From positions 1-23,560 of the forward strand of contig DASZME010000052.1 of NCBI GenBank assembly GCA_035551995.1: a stretch of 23,560 nt of DNA, read 5' to 3'. A program made the translations under genes and the position numbers. Under the pieces are notes generated by a model that worked only from the letters and a program-made list of their open reading frames with translations, did no database searches and was not told the DNA's origin. The DNA is from RYN-428 sp035551995. Lineage in GTDB: Bacteria; Planctomycetota; Phycisphaerae; Tepidisphaerales; Tepidisphaeraceae. Positions 14,797 through 22,317 of this stretch are shown here, one piece after another (position 1 is the stretch's first letter; each line of letters opens with the position of its first letter).

Positions 14797-14974
14797 TATA
14801 ATGCTGATAATATCGACAAGTGCATTCGCCCGCGCGAGACGCGGCATGCACGATTCCCGCCGGTGGATTGCTACCGAACCGGTCGGCGGGCTTGGCGTGA
14901 TTTCCCGTTGCCGTAGTCAGGATAGAATCCTGTCGGCATCGCGGTTCGGAATGTTCTTACAGGAGATCAAGACC
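14797..14974 (+). promoter_or_regulatory. infC promoter -10 and structured leader
   Basis: A perfect TATAAT lies at 14797-14802; the best -35 (TTGCAA, 14771-14776) is 20 bp away, so the box is weak. The leader of about 160 nt can form three hairpins: TGCAT/ATGCA with CGCG/CGCG inside (14821-14850), CCCGCCG/CGGCGGG (14856-14862 with 14884-14890), and CAGGAT-AGA-ATCCTG (14918-14932). The last ends 28 nt before the SD. Autoregulation by IF3 or another ligand is possible but not shown. Confidence 0.4.
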
Positions 14975-15751
14975 ATTTCTACGAATTTTCGCCACAACGA
15001 GCAGATCCGCATTTCGCCGATCCGCTTAATCAATGACAAGGAGGAGCAGGTCGGAATCGTGTCTACAGCCGAGGCGTTGCGGATGGCTCGTGAAGCCGCT
15101 CTGGACTTGGTTGAAGTCGCTCCCACCGCTCGTCCGCCGGTCTGCCGAATCATGGATTACGGCAAATGGCGCTATCAGCAGCAGAAGAAGGAAGACAAAT
15201 CCCGCGCATCATCGCGAGCGGGTCGCCTCAAGCAGATCAACATCGATACCATCCGCATCGGGGATCACGATTTGGAAATTAAGATCAACCGGGCCAAGGA
15301 TTTCCTGAAAGAGGGAAACAAGGTTCAGTTCACGCTGCGCTTCAAGGGCCGCGAGATGGCGCACCTTGATTTAGGCCGAGTTCTGTTCGTCAAAATCAAG
15401 ACCGAGCTTTTCCTGGTGAGCAAGGTTGAGCGCGACGCGAAGATGGAAGGCAAGCGTATGACGCTGGTCCTTCAGCCGGACCATAAAGATCCCAGCAAGC
15501 TGAAGGAAGTCCAGCAGCCGGCTGCGCCGGTGCGTGCCGGAAGCGGCTTGAATATTCCGATTGGCGCCGCGCGCCCGGGCGCTACGCCGGCAGGATCATT
15601 GCCCCCCGCCGGCGGTGCAGGGCCGATGTCCCCGCGGCCGGCGGTGGTTGGCGCGCCGGTTGCGACTCGACCGGCGGCGTCCGCTCCCGTGGCGCCGCGC
15701 CCGGCTGCCGCTTCGGCGCCGCGCCCGGTTCCCGCGCCGGTCAATACCTGA
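14975..15751 (+). CDS. infC: Translation initiation factor IF-3 with Ala/Pro-rich C-terminal tail; ATT start
   Basis: AGGAG (14961-14965) lies 9 nt before ATT at 14975, which opens STNFRHNEQIRISPIRLIND, the usual IF3 N-terminus. The only nearby ATG (14951) is upstream of this SD and has none of its own. E. coli infC also starts at AUU, where IF3 discriminates against it to control its own synthesis. The N-domain has VEVAPTARPPVCRIMDYGKW and the C-domain IRIGDHDLEIKINRAKDFLK and KVQFTLRFKGREMAH. IF3 binds the 30S subunit, blocks 50S joining and checks the start codon. After residue 180 comes a 78-residue tail rich in Ala, Pro and Arg, absent from typical 180-residue IF3. The tail is in the same frame and composition as local coding DNA. 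A start at 14951 would add eight residues. Confidence 0.9.
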   Translation: MSTNFRHNEQIRISPIRLINDKEEQVGIVSTAEALRMAREAALDLVEVAPTARPPVCRIMDYGKWRYQQQKKEDKSRASSRAGRLKQINIDTIRIGDHDLEIKINRAKDFLKEGNKVQFTLRFKGREMAHLDLGRVLFVKIKTELFLVSKVERDAKMEGKRMTLVLQPDHKDPSKLKEVQQPAAPVRAGSGLNIPIGAARPGATPAGSLPPAGGAGPMSPRPAVVGAPVATRPAASAPVAPRPAAASAPRPVPAPVNT

Positions 15752-15782
15752 TTGATCTGAAGTTAAACGCCCACCGCACTAT

Positions 15783-15814
15783 CGCCGACACGGATTGAAA
15801 CTCGGCGTCGTTTT
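15783..15814 (+). terminator. Weak terminator after infC
   Basis: CGCCGA (15783-15788) pairs with TCGGCG (15802-15807) over a 13-nt loop, followed by TCG and four T, then a T/C-rich run. It lies 31 bp after infC in the space before the convergent zinc-ribbon gene. Confidence 0.45.
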
Positions 15815-15858
15815 CTTCCTTTTCGTACTTTCCGGCGATCGTGCGGCTGGGCGTTTTT

Positions 15859-16650
15859 TCATTTCAGATAGTAGAACGCCGCCCCCAGCAGACCGATGCT
15901 GCCGCACACGATCCCCGCGATGGCCATTCCCTTGCCTCCGCCTTCGACTCCGCTCTTGCTGACCTGGTTGTAGCCGATGATTCCGAAGACGATCGCCAGC
16001 GCGCCTGGCGCCAATACGCAGGCCGCCGGTATACCGATGATCCCGAGCACCAGCGACGCCACGCAAAACCCATTGCTGGACCCCGCCGCCTCGAGCGTTG
16101 TTCCTTCCATCGTAAACGGCATCCCGCAGCTTTTGCAGTTGTTGGCGTTGATCGGGCTATTGCTGTTGCACCGCGGGCATTTGATGAACTGCTTACGATC
16201 CACGCCGCGAAATATACCCGGCGCCCGTTCCCCCGCGGCCGCGTAAGCGTGAACCGGATGCGGATCCTGCTTGATGATTTGCCGGGTCTTCGGATCGATC
16301 AGCCGGCCGTACCGATCGAGGATCGGTATGGTGATGTTGTTGCCGCAGGTCGGACATTGCCCATCCTGAGCGGCCATCGATTCGGTGGCTTCCAGGCGGG
16401 ACGAACAGTATCCGCAGTTGAATCCGTAGCGTTTCCCGGTGGCTCGCGTCGCGCCCATCACCTGCTGCTGTGTGGCCGGCGCAATCGATCCGCCCCCCGC
16501 CGCAGCGACGGGTGCCCCAGTCTCGACCGCGGCTTTTTCCCCCGGCACGCGCATCGTCGTCAGGCATGTGGGGCAACGCACCAACTGCCCCGACTGTGAG
16601 CTCAAGGCCGAAAGCGACGTACGACAAACGTGGCAGGAAAATACGATCAT
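15859..16650 (-). CDS. Membrane protein with three zinc ribbons and a DUF4190-like domain
   Basis: From ATG 16650 the protein has 263 residues. Three CxxC...CxxC pairs are seen: Cys6/9 with 26/29, Cys79/82 with 99/102, and Cys158/161 with 172/175. The last has the compact CPRCNSNSPINANNCKSCG form. Residues 194-226 (GFCVASLVLGIIGIPAACVL and onward) and 241-262 are two membrane helices joined by a loop with GVEGGGKGMAIAGIVCG, which matches DUF4190. This places the zinc ribbons in the cytoplasm, tethered to the inner membrane. No SD is clear; GATAAT lies about 10 nt before ATG. The frame extends to 16737, but similarity starts at MIVFSCHVC. It is divergent from ffh (126 bp). The role is unknown. 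Confidence 0.75.
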   Translation of the reverse strand: MIVFSCHVCRTSLSALSSQSGQLVRCPTCLTTMRVPGEKAAVETGAPVAAAGGGSIAPATQQQVMGATRATGKRYGFNCGYCSSRLEATESMAAQDGQCPTCGNNITIPILDRYGRLIDPKTRQIIKQDPHPVHAYAAAGERAPGIFRGVDRKQFIKCPRCNSNSPINANNCKSCGMPFTMEGTTLEAAGSSNGFCVASLVLGIIGIPAACVLAPGALAIVFGIIGYNQVSKSGVEGGGKGMAIAGIVCGSIGLLGAAFYYLK

Positions 16651-16737
16651 AGGCCCCGCGATTATCCTACGGATGCATGCCCCTCCCGGCAACGCGCCGG
16701 CGATTTCTCTAATGGATGCATCGATGGCGTTGAACAC

Positions 16738-16766
16738 TTACGTTAAACGAACTCTCGGCATACAAT
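16738..16766 (+). promoter_or_regulatory. Candidate ffh promoter, near-leaderless
   Basis: TTACGT (16738-16743) and TACAAT (16761-16766) are spaced 17 bp apart. The -10 ends only 10 nt before the ffh ATG, and no SD is present, so the 5' leader would be 0-4 nt. Confidence 0.5.
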
Positions 16767-16776
16767 TCCGTCACCC

Positions 16777-18246
16777 ATGTTGGACACGCTTACAAATAAA
16801 TTTAGTGACGTATTCCGCGGCTTATCCGGTCGCGGAAAAATCAGCGAGGAAAATATACGCCAGGCGATGCGCGACGTGCGCGCCGCGCTGCTCGAAGCCG
16901 ACGTCAATCTTGGCGTCGTCAAGGAATTCGTCGAAAAGGTTCAGCAAAAGGCTCTGGGGCAGGAGGTCATCAGGAGCCTTAAGCCCGGCGAGCTGATGGT
17001 CAAGATCGTTTATGACGAGCTTGTCGAGCTGATGGGGCCTGTCGATACGAAGATCTATTTTGTTCAGCCGCCGCCGACGGTCATCATGATGTGCGGGTTG
17101 CAGGGGGCGGGCAAAACGACCACGTGCGGAAAGCTCGCCAAATATCTACTTTCAAAGGGGCACCATCCGCTTTTGGCGGCGGCGGATCTTCAACGGCCCG
17201 CCGCCGTCGAGCAGCTTCGCACGCTCGGCGAACAGGTCGGCGTCCCGGTTTATACCGACGATACGAAGGTGGCGCCGCATGGCGAAGTGGTAAAGGGGGC
17301 GGCGGTTTCGGTTTGCCGGGCGGCGATTCAGTTGGCCAAACAGACCGGGCGCGACGCCGTCATTTTGGACACCGCGGGCCGGCTGCACATCGATGAAGAG
17401 TTGATGGGGGAACTTCGGGATATCAATTCGCAGCTCAAGCCGCACCAGGTTTTTCTGGTGCTTGACGCGATGAGCGGGCAGGATGCGGTCAACAGCGCCA
17501 AAGCCTTTAACGAACTGCTCGAAATCGACGGCCTGATCCTGACGAAATTTGATTCCGACACGCGCGGCGGCGCCCTTTTGTCCGCGAAACTCGTCACCGG
17601 CAAACCCGTTAAATTCATCGGCGCCGGCGAGAAACTCGACGGCCTGGAAGAATTTCGGCCCGAAGGCATGGCCCAACGCATCCTGGGCATGGGCGATATC
17701 CTCGGCCTGGTCTCCACCGCGATGGAGAAATTCGACCAGGACGAAGCGGCCCGCCTTCAGGAAAAGATGAGCAAGGGGGAATTCACCCTCGAAGATTTCA
17801 TGTCGCAGATGGGCCAGGTGAAAAAACTCGGGTCGATGGGAAACATCATGCAGATGATCCCCGGCATGAGCCAGCTCACCAAAAACCTCAACATGAACGG
17901 CGATGAGATGGAAGGCCAGATGGGCCGAATGCAGGCCATCTATAACTCGATGGCCAAGGCCGAGCGGAAAAAGCCCGAAATGCTCGACGGCAATCGCCGT
18001 CGTCGCATCGCGCGTGGCGCCGGGGTGCAGCTCAATGAGGTGAGCCAGTTCATCAAGCAGTTTGAGGGAACGCGCGACATGATGAAAGCCGTCGGCGGGA
18101 TGGGAATGAAAGGGAAAATGGGCCTCATGAAGAATCTCATGAGCGGCAATCTCGCCGGACTTGGAATGCCCGGCGGGCCGCAGTTGAAGATTAAGAAATC
18201 GGGGCATATGGAGAAGAAAGATCGGAATAAGAAAAAGCGGCGATAG
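16777..18246 (+). CDS. ffh: Signal recognition particle protein Ffh (SRP54 homologue)
   Basis: The 489-residue GTPase has all three domains. The N-domain helical bundle includes DVRAALLEADVNLGVVKEF (33-51). The G domain has the P-loop GLQGAGKTTT (107-116), DTAGR (198-202), and TKFD (256-259) followed by SDTRGGALLS. The M domain is Met-rich (DFMSQMGQVKKLGSMGNIMQ and MIPGM), with RRRRIARGAG as the RNA-binding part, and it ends in a Lys-rich tail. Ffh binds signal peptides on ribosomes and, with 4.5S RNA and FtsY, targets them to the membrane. Length is a little over E. coli's 453 because of the C-terminus. No SD is seen before ATG 16777. recX follows 66 bp downstream on the same strand. Confidence 0.97.
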   Translation: MLDTLTNKFSDVFRGLSGRGKISEENIRQAMRDVRAALLEADVNLGVVKEFVEKVQQKALGQEVIRSLKPGELMVKIVYDELVELMGPVDTKIYFVQPPPTVIMMCGLQGAGKTTTCGKLAKYLLSKGHHPLLAAADLQRPAAVEQLRTLGEQVGVPVYTDDTKVAPHGEVVKGAAVSVCRAAIQLAKQTGRDAVILDTAGRLHIDEELMGELRDINSQLKPHQVFLVLDAMSGQDAVNSAKAFNELLEIDGLILTKFDSDTRGGALLSAKLVTGKPVKFIGAGEKLDGLEEFRPEGMAQRILGMGDILGLVSTAMEKFDQDEAARLQEKMSKGEFTLEDFMSQMGQVKKLGSMGNIMQMIPGMSQLTKNLNMNGDEMEGQMGRMQAIYNSMAKAERKKPEMLDGNRRRRIARGAGVQLNEVSQFIKQFEGTRDMMKAVGGMGMKGKMGLMKNLMSGNLAGLGMPGGPQLKIKKSGHMEKKDRNKKKRR

Positions 18247-18256
18247 TGAATGCATT

Positions 18257-18300
18257 TGACAGGGTGATTGGGCGCCAGGGTGACAAGGTGAAGAAACAGG
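18257..18300. repeat. Repeat block sharing a 16-mer with 3022-3037 (inverted)
   Basis: Between ffh and recX lies TGACAGGGTGATTGGGCGCC followed by AGGGTGACAAGGTGAAGAAA. The 16-mer CAGGGTGACAAGGTGA (18276-18291) is the reverse complement of TCACCTTGTCACCCTG at 3022-3037. It shows the TGACAGG/AGGTGA units of the first block in the opposite orientation. Confidence 0.7.
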
Positions 18301-18312
18301 CGAGCGGTTCTG

Positions 18313-18951
18313 ATGCCGACGATTACTAAAATATCCGAGCAAAAGCGCCGGCCAAGTCGGCGAAATGTGTACCTCGACGGCTCTTTCGCTTTTGCGGTAA
18401 ATCTCAATGTCGTCGCTCGATTCCGTTTGCGGGAGGGAAATATTCTCACCGCCGAGCAGGTGACGGCGATCGAACAAGGCGGGGTTCGGCAGGAATGTTT
18501 TGATCGAGCCACGCAGTTTCTGCAAATGAGGCTGCACAGCCGGGCAGAGCTGTCTAGAAAGCTTTTGCGGCGAGAATTCGGCCACGCCGTCATTGATAGC
18601 GTGCTCGATCAACTGACCGAGCTTGGCTATGTGAATGACGAACGGTTTGCCGGCACCAAGGCGCTTTATGCATCCGAGCGGAAACATCACGGGCGCCAGC
18701 GGGCACGGATTGAATTGTTCAAATCGGGGATTCGGGGCGAGGTGGCCGAACGAGCGCTGAATGAGGTTTACAATGGCGCGGATACCGTCGGCGTTGCCCG
18801 CATGCTGGCGCGCAAGCAGGCGCCGCGATTGCAAAAACTCGATCCCATGGTCGCGCGGCGGCGGTTGGCGGGGATGCTCTTGCGGCGGGGTTTCGACTAT
18901 GAAACGGTCAAGCCGATCATCGACGAAACGCTGGGAGAAGCGACCGAATAA
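18313..18951 (+). CDS. recX: RecX family protein (RecA modulator)
   Basis: The 212-residue protein begins MPTITKISEQKRRPSRRNVY and LDGSFAFAVNLNVVARFRLR, the N-terminal strand pair seen in long RecX forms. ATQFLQMRLHSRAELSRKLL and RREF (about 67-89) is the first RecX helical repeat. LDQLTELGYVNDERFAGTKA is the second, with the conserved LGYVNDERFA element, and a third repeat ends near YETVKPIIDETL. RecX proteins bind RecA filaments and inhibit recombinase and coprotease activity. Genes of this kind often sit next to recA, but here the neighbour is ffh; recA is not in the window. lexA at 242 is the other SOS gene. No strong SD is present (GGCGAG about 9 nt upstream of ATG 18313). Confidence 0.9.
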   Translation: MPTITKISEQKRRPSRRNVYLDGSFAFAVNLNVVARFRLREGNILTAEQVTAIEQGGVRQECFDRATQFLQMRLHSRAELSRKLLRREFGHAVIDSVLDQLTELGYVNDERFAGTKALYASERKHHGRQRARIELFKSGIRGEVAERALNEVYNGADTVGVARMLARKQAPRLQKLDPMVARRRLAGMLLRRGFDYETVKPIIDETLGEATE

Positions 18952-19086
18952 AACAAATCACGCCACCGTTATATCGCTATTGTTCTCTCGATGAATCAGA
19001 GAACTTCCCTAATGGAGCCGGTCTCATATCAGAATCGATTCAGCGCAGCAAAAAATCGGCACATCATGATGTCCCGATTAAGCGAC

Positions 19087-19118
19087 CTCCCGGCGTTCGC
19101 GGTTGCCAACGCCGGGAG
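19087..19118 (-). terminator. Strong hairpin downstream of rpsU
   Basis: CTCCCGGCGTT (19087-19097) and AACGCCGGGAG (19108-19118) form a perfect 11-bp stem with a 10-nt loop. It lies 20 bp past the rpsU stop on the minus strand. No T-tract follows on either strand, so it may act as an RNA 3' end stabiliser or a rho-independent site of reduced efficiency. Confidence 0.55.
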
Positions 19119-19137
19119 AATATATTTCGCATCATTT

Positions 19138-19344
19138 TCAGGTAGGCCGACGACCGCCGCCGATGAGGCGGACAGCGGCTCGACGCGACTGAACGCCCTT
19201 CTTGCGGCGTTCTTTATCGCTCGGCTTTTCGTAGTAAGCCGCTCGCTTCATGGCGTCCTTCAACTTTTCGTTGTCGCACGCTTTCTTGAAACGCTTGAGG
19301 AGGATGGCGGTCGGTTCGTTGGGACGCGCTTTCACATGAATCAT
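19138..19344 (-). CDS. rpsU: 30S ribosomal protein bS21
   Basis: The 68-residue basic protein reads MIHVKARPNEPTAILLKRFK and KACDNEKLKDAMKRAAYYEK, with PSDKERRKKGVQSRRA following. This is the bS21 pattern (V-x-V-x-x-x-E-x-x-x-x-x-LKRFKxxx-x-x-x-GL/KL-x-x-x-x-R-x-x-x-YEKPS-x-x-R-x-x-K). bS21 sits in the 30S platform near the anti-SD and helps mRNA start selection. AAGG lies about 11 nt upstream of ATG 19344. A TACAAT on the minus strand (plus ATTGTA at 19425-19430) may be its -10. It is monocistronic and ends at the hairpin near 19087. Confidence 0.95.
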   Translation of the reverse strand: MIHVKARPNEPTAILLKRFKKACDNEKLKDAMKRAAYYEKPSDKERRKKGVQSRRAAVRLIGGGRRPT

Positions 19345-19666
19345 TGAATCTTGGCCTTTTCTTCACGTCAGGCCGCTGCCTTGGGCACGGCCGATCTACC
19401 TACGGACTTTTCTACCGGCCGATCATTGTAGCGAAGATATCGCGATGTACCACCTCCGCCGACATTTTTAAGTTTTTAACTTTTTAACGAATTCCCGCCC
19501 CCGGCGCCGCCGCCGCCGCCCACCCGTGACGTCCGACTTTTTCGCGCCGCGCCTGATGATCCTATGGCCTCTTCCCAAACGATCCTCAATCGCTACGATT
19601 CCCGCCAACCGGCCTCCAGCGGTTTGGCGGCGGGAAAAAACCGTTCACTGCCACGGAGGCGCAATG
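19345..19666. other. rpsU leader and GT2 upstream region
   Basis: No gene is seen. It holds the likely rpsU -10 (minus-strand TACAAT, plus 19425-19430), an AT-rich TTTTTAA repeat stretch at about 19466-19488, and a GCC triplet run at about 19501-19521. The GT2 frame is open from 19526, but similarity begins only after 19667. Confidence 0.5.
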
Positions 19667-20422
19667 ATGGATCAGCCAATCGGCGGGCCGACTAACGAGT
19701 CAAAGCCGATTACCCTTTCGATTGTCATCCCCGTCTATAACGAGGAACAGACGATCCACGAACTCGTCCGTCGGGTGATCGTGGCGCCGCTGCTTCCCAA
19801 TGTCGCCCGGCAGATTATCTGCGTCAACGATTGCTCGAAAGACCAAACCGCGGCCAGGCTTGACCAACTTCCCGCACTTTATCCCGGCGAAAATATCAAG
19901 TTGATGCACAAGCCGGTCAACGAAGGAAAGGGCGCCGCCCTTCGGGATGGCTTCAAACTCGCCACCGGCGACATCGTTCTCATTCAGGACGCCGACCTCG
20001 AATATGATCCGGATGATTATCCCAAGCTGCTTTTGCCGATCATCGAAGGAAAGGCCGACGTCGTCTTCGGCAGCCGATTCATGGGCGGCGAGCCGCATCG
20101 CGTGCTGTATTATTGGCACAGCGTCGCCAATCGAATCCTGACCTTGTGCAGCAATATGTGCACGAATCTGAACCTGACCGACATGGAGGTCTGCTACAAG
20201 GTTTTTCGACGTGAGGTATTGCAGCAAATTACCATCAAATGCAACCGTTTCGGCTTTGAGCCGGAGATCACCGCCAAGGTCGCCAAATTGCGGCCCAGGC
20301 TGAGAATTTTCGAGGTCGGCGTCGCTTATTACGGGCGCAGCTACGAAGAAGGAAAGAAAATCACCTGGAAAGACGGCGTAAAAGCGATTCTTGCGATTAT
20401 CCGATTCAAATTTTCCGATTAG
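19667..20422 (+). CDS. GT2-family glycosyltransferase (dolichyl-phosphate mannose synthase-like)
   Basis: The 251-residue protein has the GT-A fold of DPM1-like GT2 enzymes. SIVIPVYNEE (18-27) is the first nucleotide-binding strand. ICVNDCSKDQT (51-61) and NEGKGAALRDGFKLATG (85-101) follow, and QDADLEYDP (107-115) carries the DxD metal motif. VVFGSRFMGG and the MEVCYKVFRREVL region match the acceptor side. No C-terminal membrane helices are present, so it acts at the membrane surface on a lipid-phosphate carrier. ATG occurs at 19664 and 19667; GGAGG (19655-19659) is 7 nt from the second, which is chosen. It is 122 bp from the UDP-glucuronate decarboxylase gene. The donor sugar is not shown. 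Confidence 0.88.
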   Translation: MDQPIGGPTNESKPITLSIVIPVYNEEQTIHELVRRVIVAPLLPNVARQIICVNDCSKDQTAARLDQLPALYPGENIKLMHKPVNEGKGAALRDGFKLATGDIVLIQDADLEYDPDDYPKLLLPIIEGKADVVFGSRFMGGEPHRVLYYWHSVANRILTLCSNMCTNLNLTDMEVCYKVFRREVLQQITIKCNRFGFEPEITAKVAKLRPRLRIFEVGVAYYGRSYEEGKKITWKDGVKAILAIIRFKFSD

Positions 20423-20544
20423 ACTGGGGTCGAACCGTGAGAACTCGCAGGAAGCTCTGAAGAGTCGCATCACAGCGGTCGCGATTTGTTTTTCCCGACA
20501 CAGTTTGGAAACGCTGACTGCAAACGCCCGATCCGGATTCCGCC

Positions 20545-21480
20545 ATGCGAATTTTGATATCAGGAGCCGCCGGCTTTCTTGGCTCGCACTTGAGCGATCT
20601 GCTCCTGAGCCAGGGTCACGACGTCGTCGGCGTCGATAATTTCATCACCGGCCGTCCCGAAAACATCGCCCATCTGCACGATCATGCGAGATTTACTCTG
20701 ATCCGTCATGACGTCATCGACCCGCTGGCGCTGTCCGGCCCGGTCGATCGCGTCTACCACTTGGCTTCGCCCGCCTCGCCGATCGGGTATGTGAAACATC
20801 AGGTGGCTACTCTCAAGGTAAATAGCCAGGGAACGTGGAATCTTCTTGAACTGGCCCTCGAAAAAAACGCCCGTTTTCTGATGGCGTCAACCAGCGAATG
20901 TTATGGCGATCCCGCCATCAATCCGCAGCCCGAGGACTATTGGGGCAACGTCAATCCGATCGGCTTTCGCAGCATGTACGACGAAGCCAAACGATTCAGC
21001 GAAGCCTGCACGATGGCCTACCGCCGCGAGCGCGGCGCCGACACCCGGCTGATTCGAATCTTCAATACCTACGGCCCCCGGATGGATCCGTATGATGGCC
21101 GGGTCGTGATCAGTTTCATTCGCCAGGCGTTGCGCGACGAACCGCTGACCGTCTTTGGCGAAGGTCGCCAGACGCGCAGCTTGTGTTATGTCTCGGATTT
21201 AGTGCGCGGCATTAACCTGACGATGGAGAGCGCATTTCATGAGCCGATCAATCTGGGGAATCCGCAGGAATTGACGATCCTGCAAATCGCCCAGGACGTG
21301 CTGGCGTTGATTCCGGAGAGCAAGAGTCAAATTATTTTTCAACCGATGCCGCCGGACGATCCCAAAGTGCGATGTCCGGACATCACGCGGGCGAAGCAAG
21401 TGCTCGGATGGTCGCCCATCGTCACCCGTACCGAGGGTTTGACGCGCATGATCGAGTTCTACCGCAAGGACCTCGCCTGA
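20545..21480 (+). CDS. UDP-glucuronate decarboxylase (UDP-xylose synthase)
   Basis: The 311-residue protein is an extended SDR. GAAGFLGSH (7-15) is the NAD-binding motif. HLASPASPIGY (72-82), STSECYGDP (115-123) and YWGNVNPIGFRSMYDEAKR (132-150) hold the catalytic Tyr145/Lys149 pair. RIFNTYGPRM and DGRVVISFIRQAL and FGEGRQTRSLCYVSDLVRGI complete the UXS signature. It turns UDP-glucuronate into UDP-xylose and CO2, a donor for polysaccharide glycosylation. The RxxxYDEAKR and ASPASP features separate it from UDP-glucose 4-epimerases. No SD is seen before ATG 20545. The GT2 gene immediately upstream and the GT4 gene at 1794 suggest polysaccharide or glycolipid assembly, though no export genes are seen. 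Confidence 0.92.
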   Translation: MRILISGAAGFLGSHLSDLLLSQGHDVVGVDNFITGRPENIAHLHDHARFTLIRHDVIDPLALSGPVDRVYHLASPASPIGYVKHQVATLKVNSQGTWNLLELALEKNARFLMASTSECYGDPAINPQPEDYWGNVNPIGFRSMYDEAKRFSEACTMAYRRERGADTRLIRIFNTYGPRMDPYDGRVVISFIRQALRDEPLTVFGEGRQTRSLCYVSDLVRGINLTMESAFHEPINLGNPQELTILQIAQDVLALIPESKSQIIFQPMPPDDPKVRCPDITRAKQVLGWSPIVTRTEGLTRMIEFYRKDLA

Positions 21481-21660
21481 ACGGCGGACAAGAATAATTC
21501 ACTCCACCGTACGACGGCGAACGGCGGGCAAACTCCGCGTTCGTGGTCGCGTCTCAAGTCGATCAATTCTCGGTGAGGCCGTCGCTTTCAATCTTTCTGA
21601 AAATGGGCGCCACTGTCGCCTTGCGCCTATCATTTCAGTAACTATTGAAAGGAAATGTCG

Positions 21661-22257
21661 ATGACGCAAGCGACGCTTTCACCTACTCTTCACGGCTCCA
21701 GGCCCCCCGCCGCCGCGCCGGAACAGACGCTTCGGACGGCCCAGGATTTATTCATCCGGCGATGGGGCGAGATGGGCCAAACCTGGGGCATCAACCGAAC
21801 AATGGGCGAGATTCATGCGTTTCTCTACATCACCGGCAAGCCGCAAAGCACCGACGACGTGATGGAACGGCTGAACATCAGCCGGGGAAATTCCTCCATG
21901 AGCCTGCGGGCGCTGTGCAACTGGGGCATCATCGAGCGCCAACACAAACGCGGCGAACGACGGGAATATTTCGTTAGTTTAACCGACGTGTGGGAGATGT
22001 TTTCGATCATCGCGGCCGAGCGTAAACGGCGTGAGATGGACCCGGTTCTGGCGACGATTAAGGAATGCCAGAAGATGCTGGACGAATCGTCGCTCGGCAA
22101 GTCCGCCGCCCGGCAGGAAGACGTCGCCATGACCCGCCAGCGGTTAGCGGGAATGGAAGAATTCGTCGAAGTGACCAACAAGATATTTCAGCAATTCATC
22201 GGAAACGCCAAGAGCGGCTTGACGCGCGTGGCCAAAGTATTGCTCAAGGCTTTTTAG
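21661..22257 (+). CDS. GbsR/MarR-family transcriptional regulator
   Basis: The 198-residue protein starts with a loose N-terminus, then LFIRRWGEMGQTWGINRTMG (30-49) and EIHAFLYITGKPQSTDDVME. The winged helix-turn-helix includes RLNISRGNSSMSLRALCNWG and IIERQHKRGERREYF with VSLTDVWEMF following, the typical GbsR layout of W-G-I-N-R, NISRGN-x-S and R-x-x-x-Y-F wing. The C-terminal half is helical (dimerisation). GbsR proteins respond to small ligands and repress transport or osmolyte genes; the target is not shown here. ATG occurs at 21655 and 21661; GAAAGGA (21647-21653) is 7 nt from the second, which is chosen. No operon partner is visible. Confidence 0.85.
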   Translation: MTQATLSPTLHGSRPPAAAPEQTLRTAQDLFIRRWGEMGQTWGINRTMGEIHAFLYITGKPQSTDDVMERLNISRGNSSMSLRALCNWGIIERQHKRGERREYFVSLTDVWEMFSIIAAERKRREMDPVLATIKECQKMLDESSLGKSAARQEDVAMTRQRLAGMEEFVEVTNKIFQQFIGNAKSGLTRVAKVLLKAF

Positions 22258-22317
22258 AGCATTTCCCAACTACGCTCGCCGTGCCTCGCCGGCGCCTCGT
22301 CATCGCGGCGGAATTCG

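Noticed and set aside
17152..18834. Minus-strand ORF of 560 codons across ffh and recX
   Set aside because: It covers two confident genes and has a His/Arg-rich composition typical of antisense frames.
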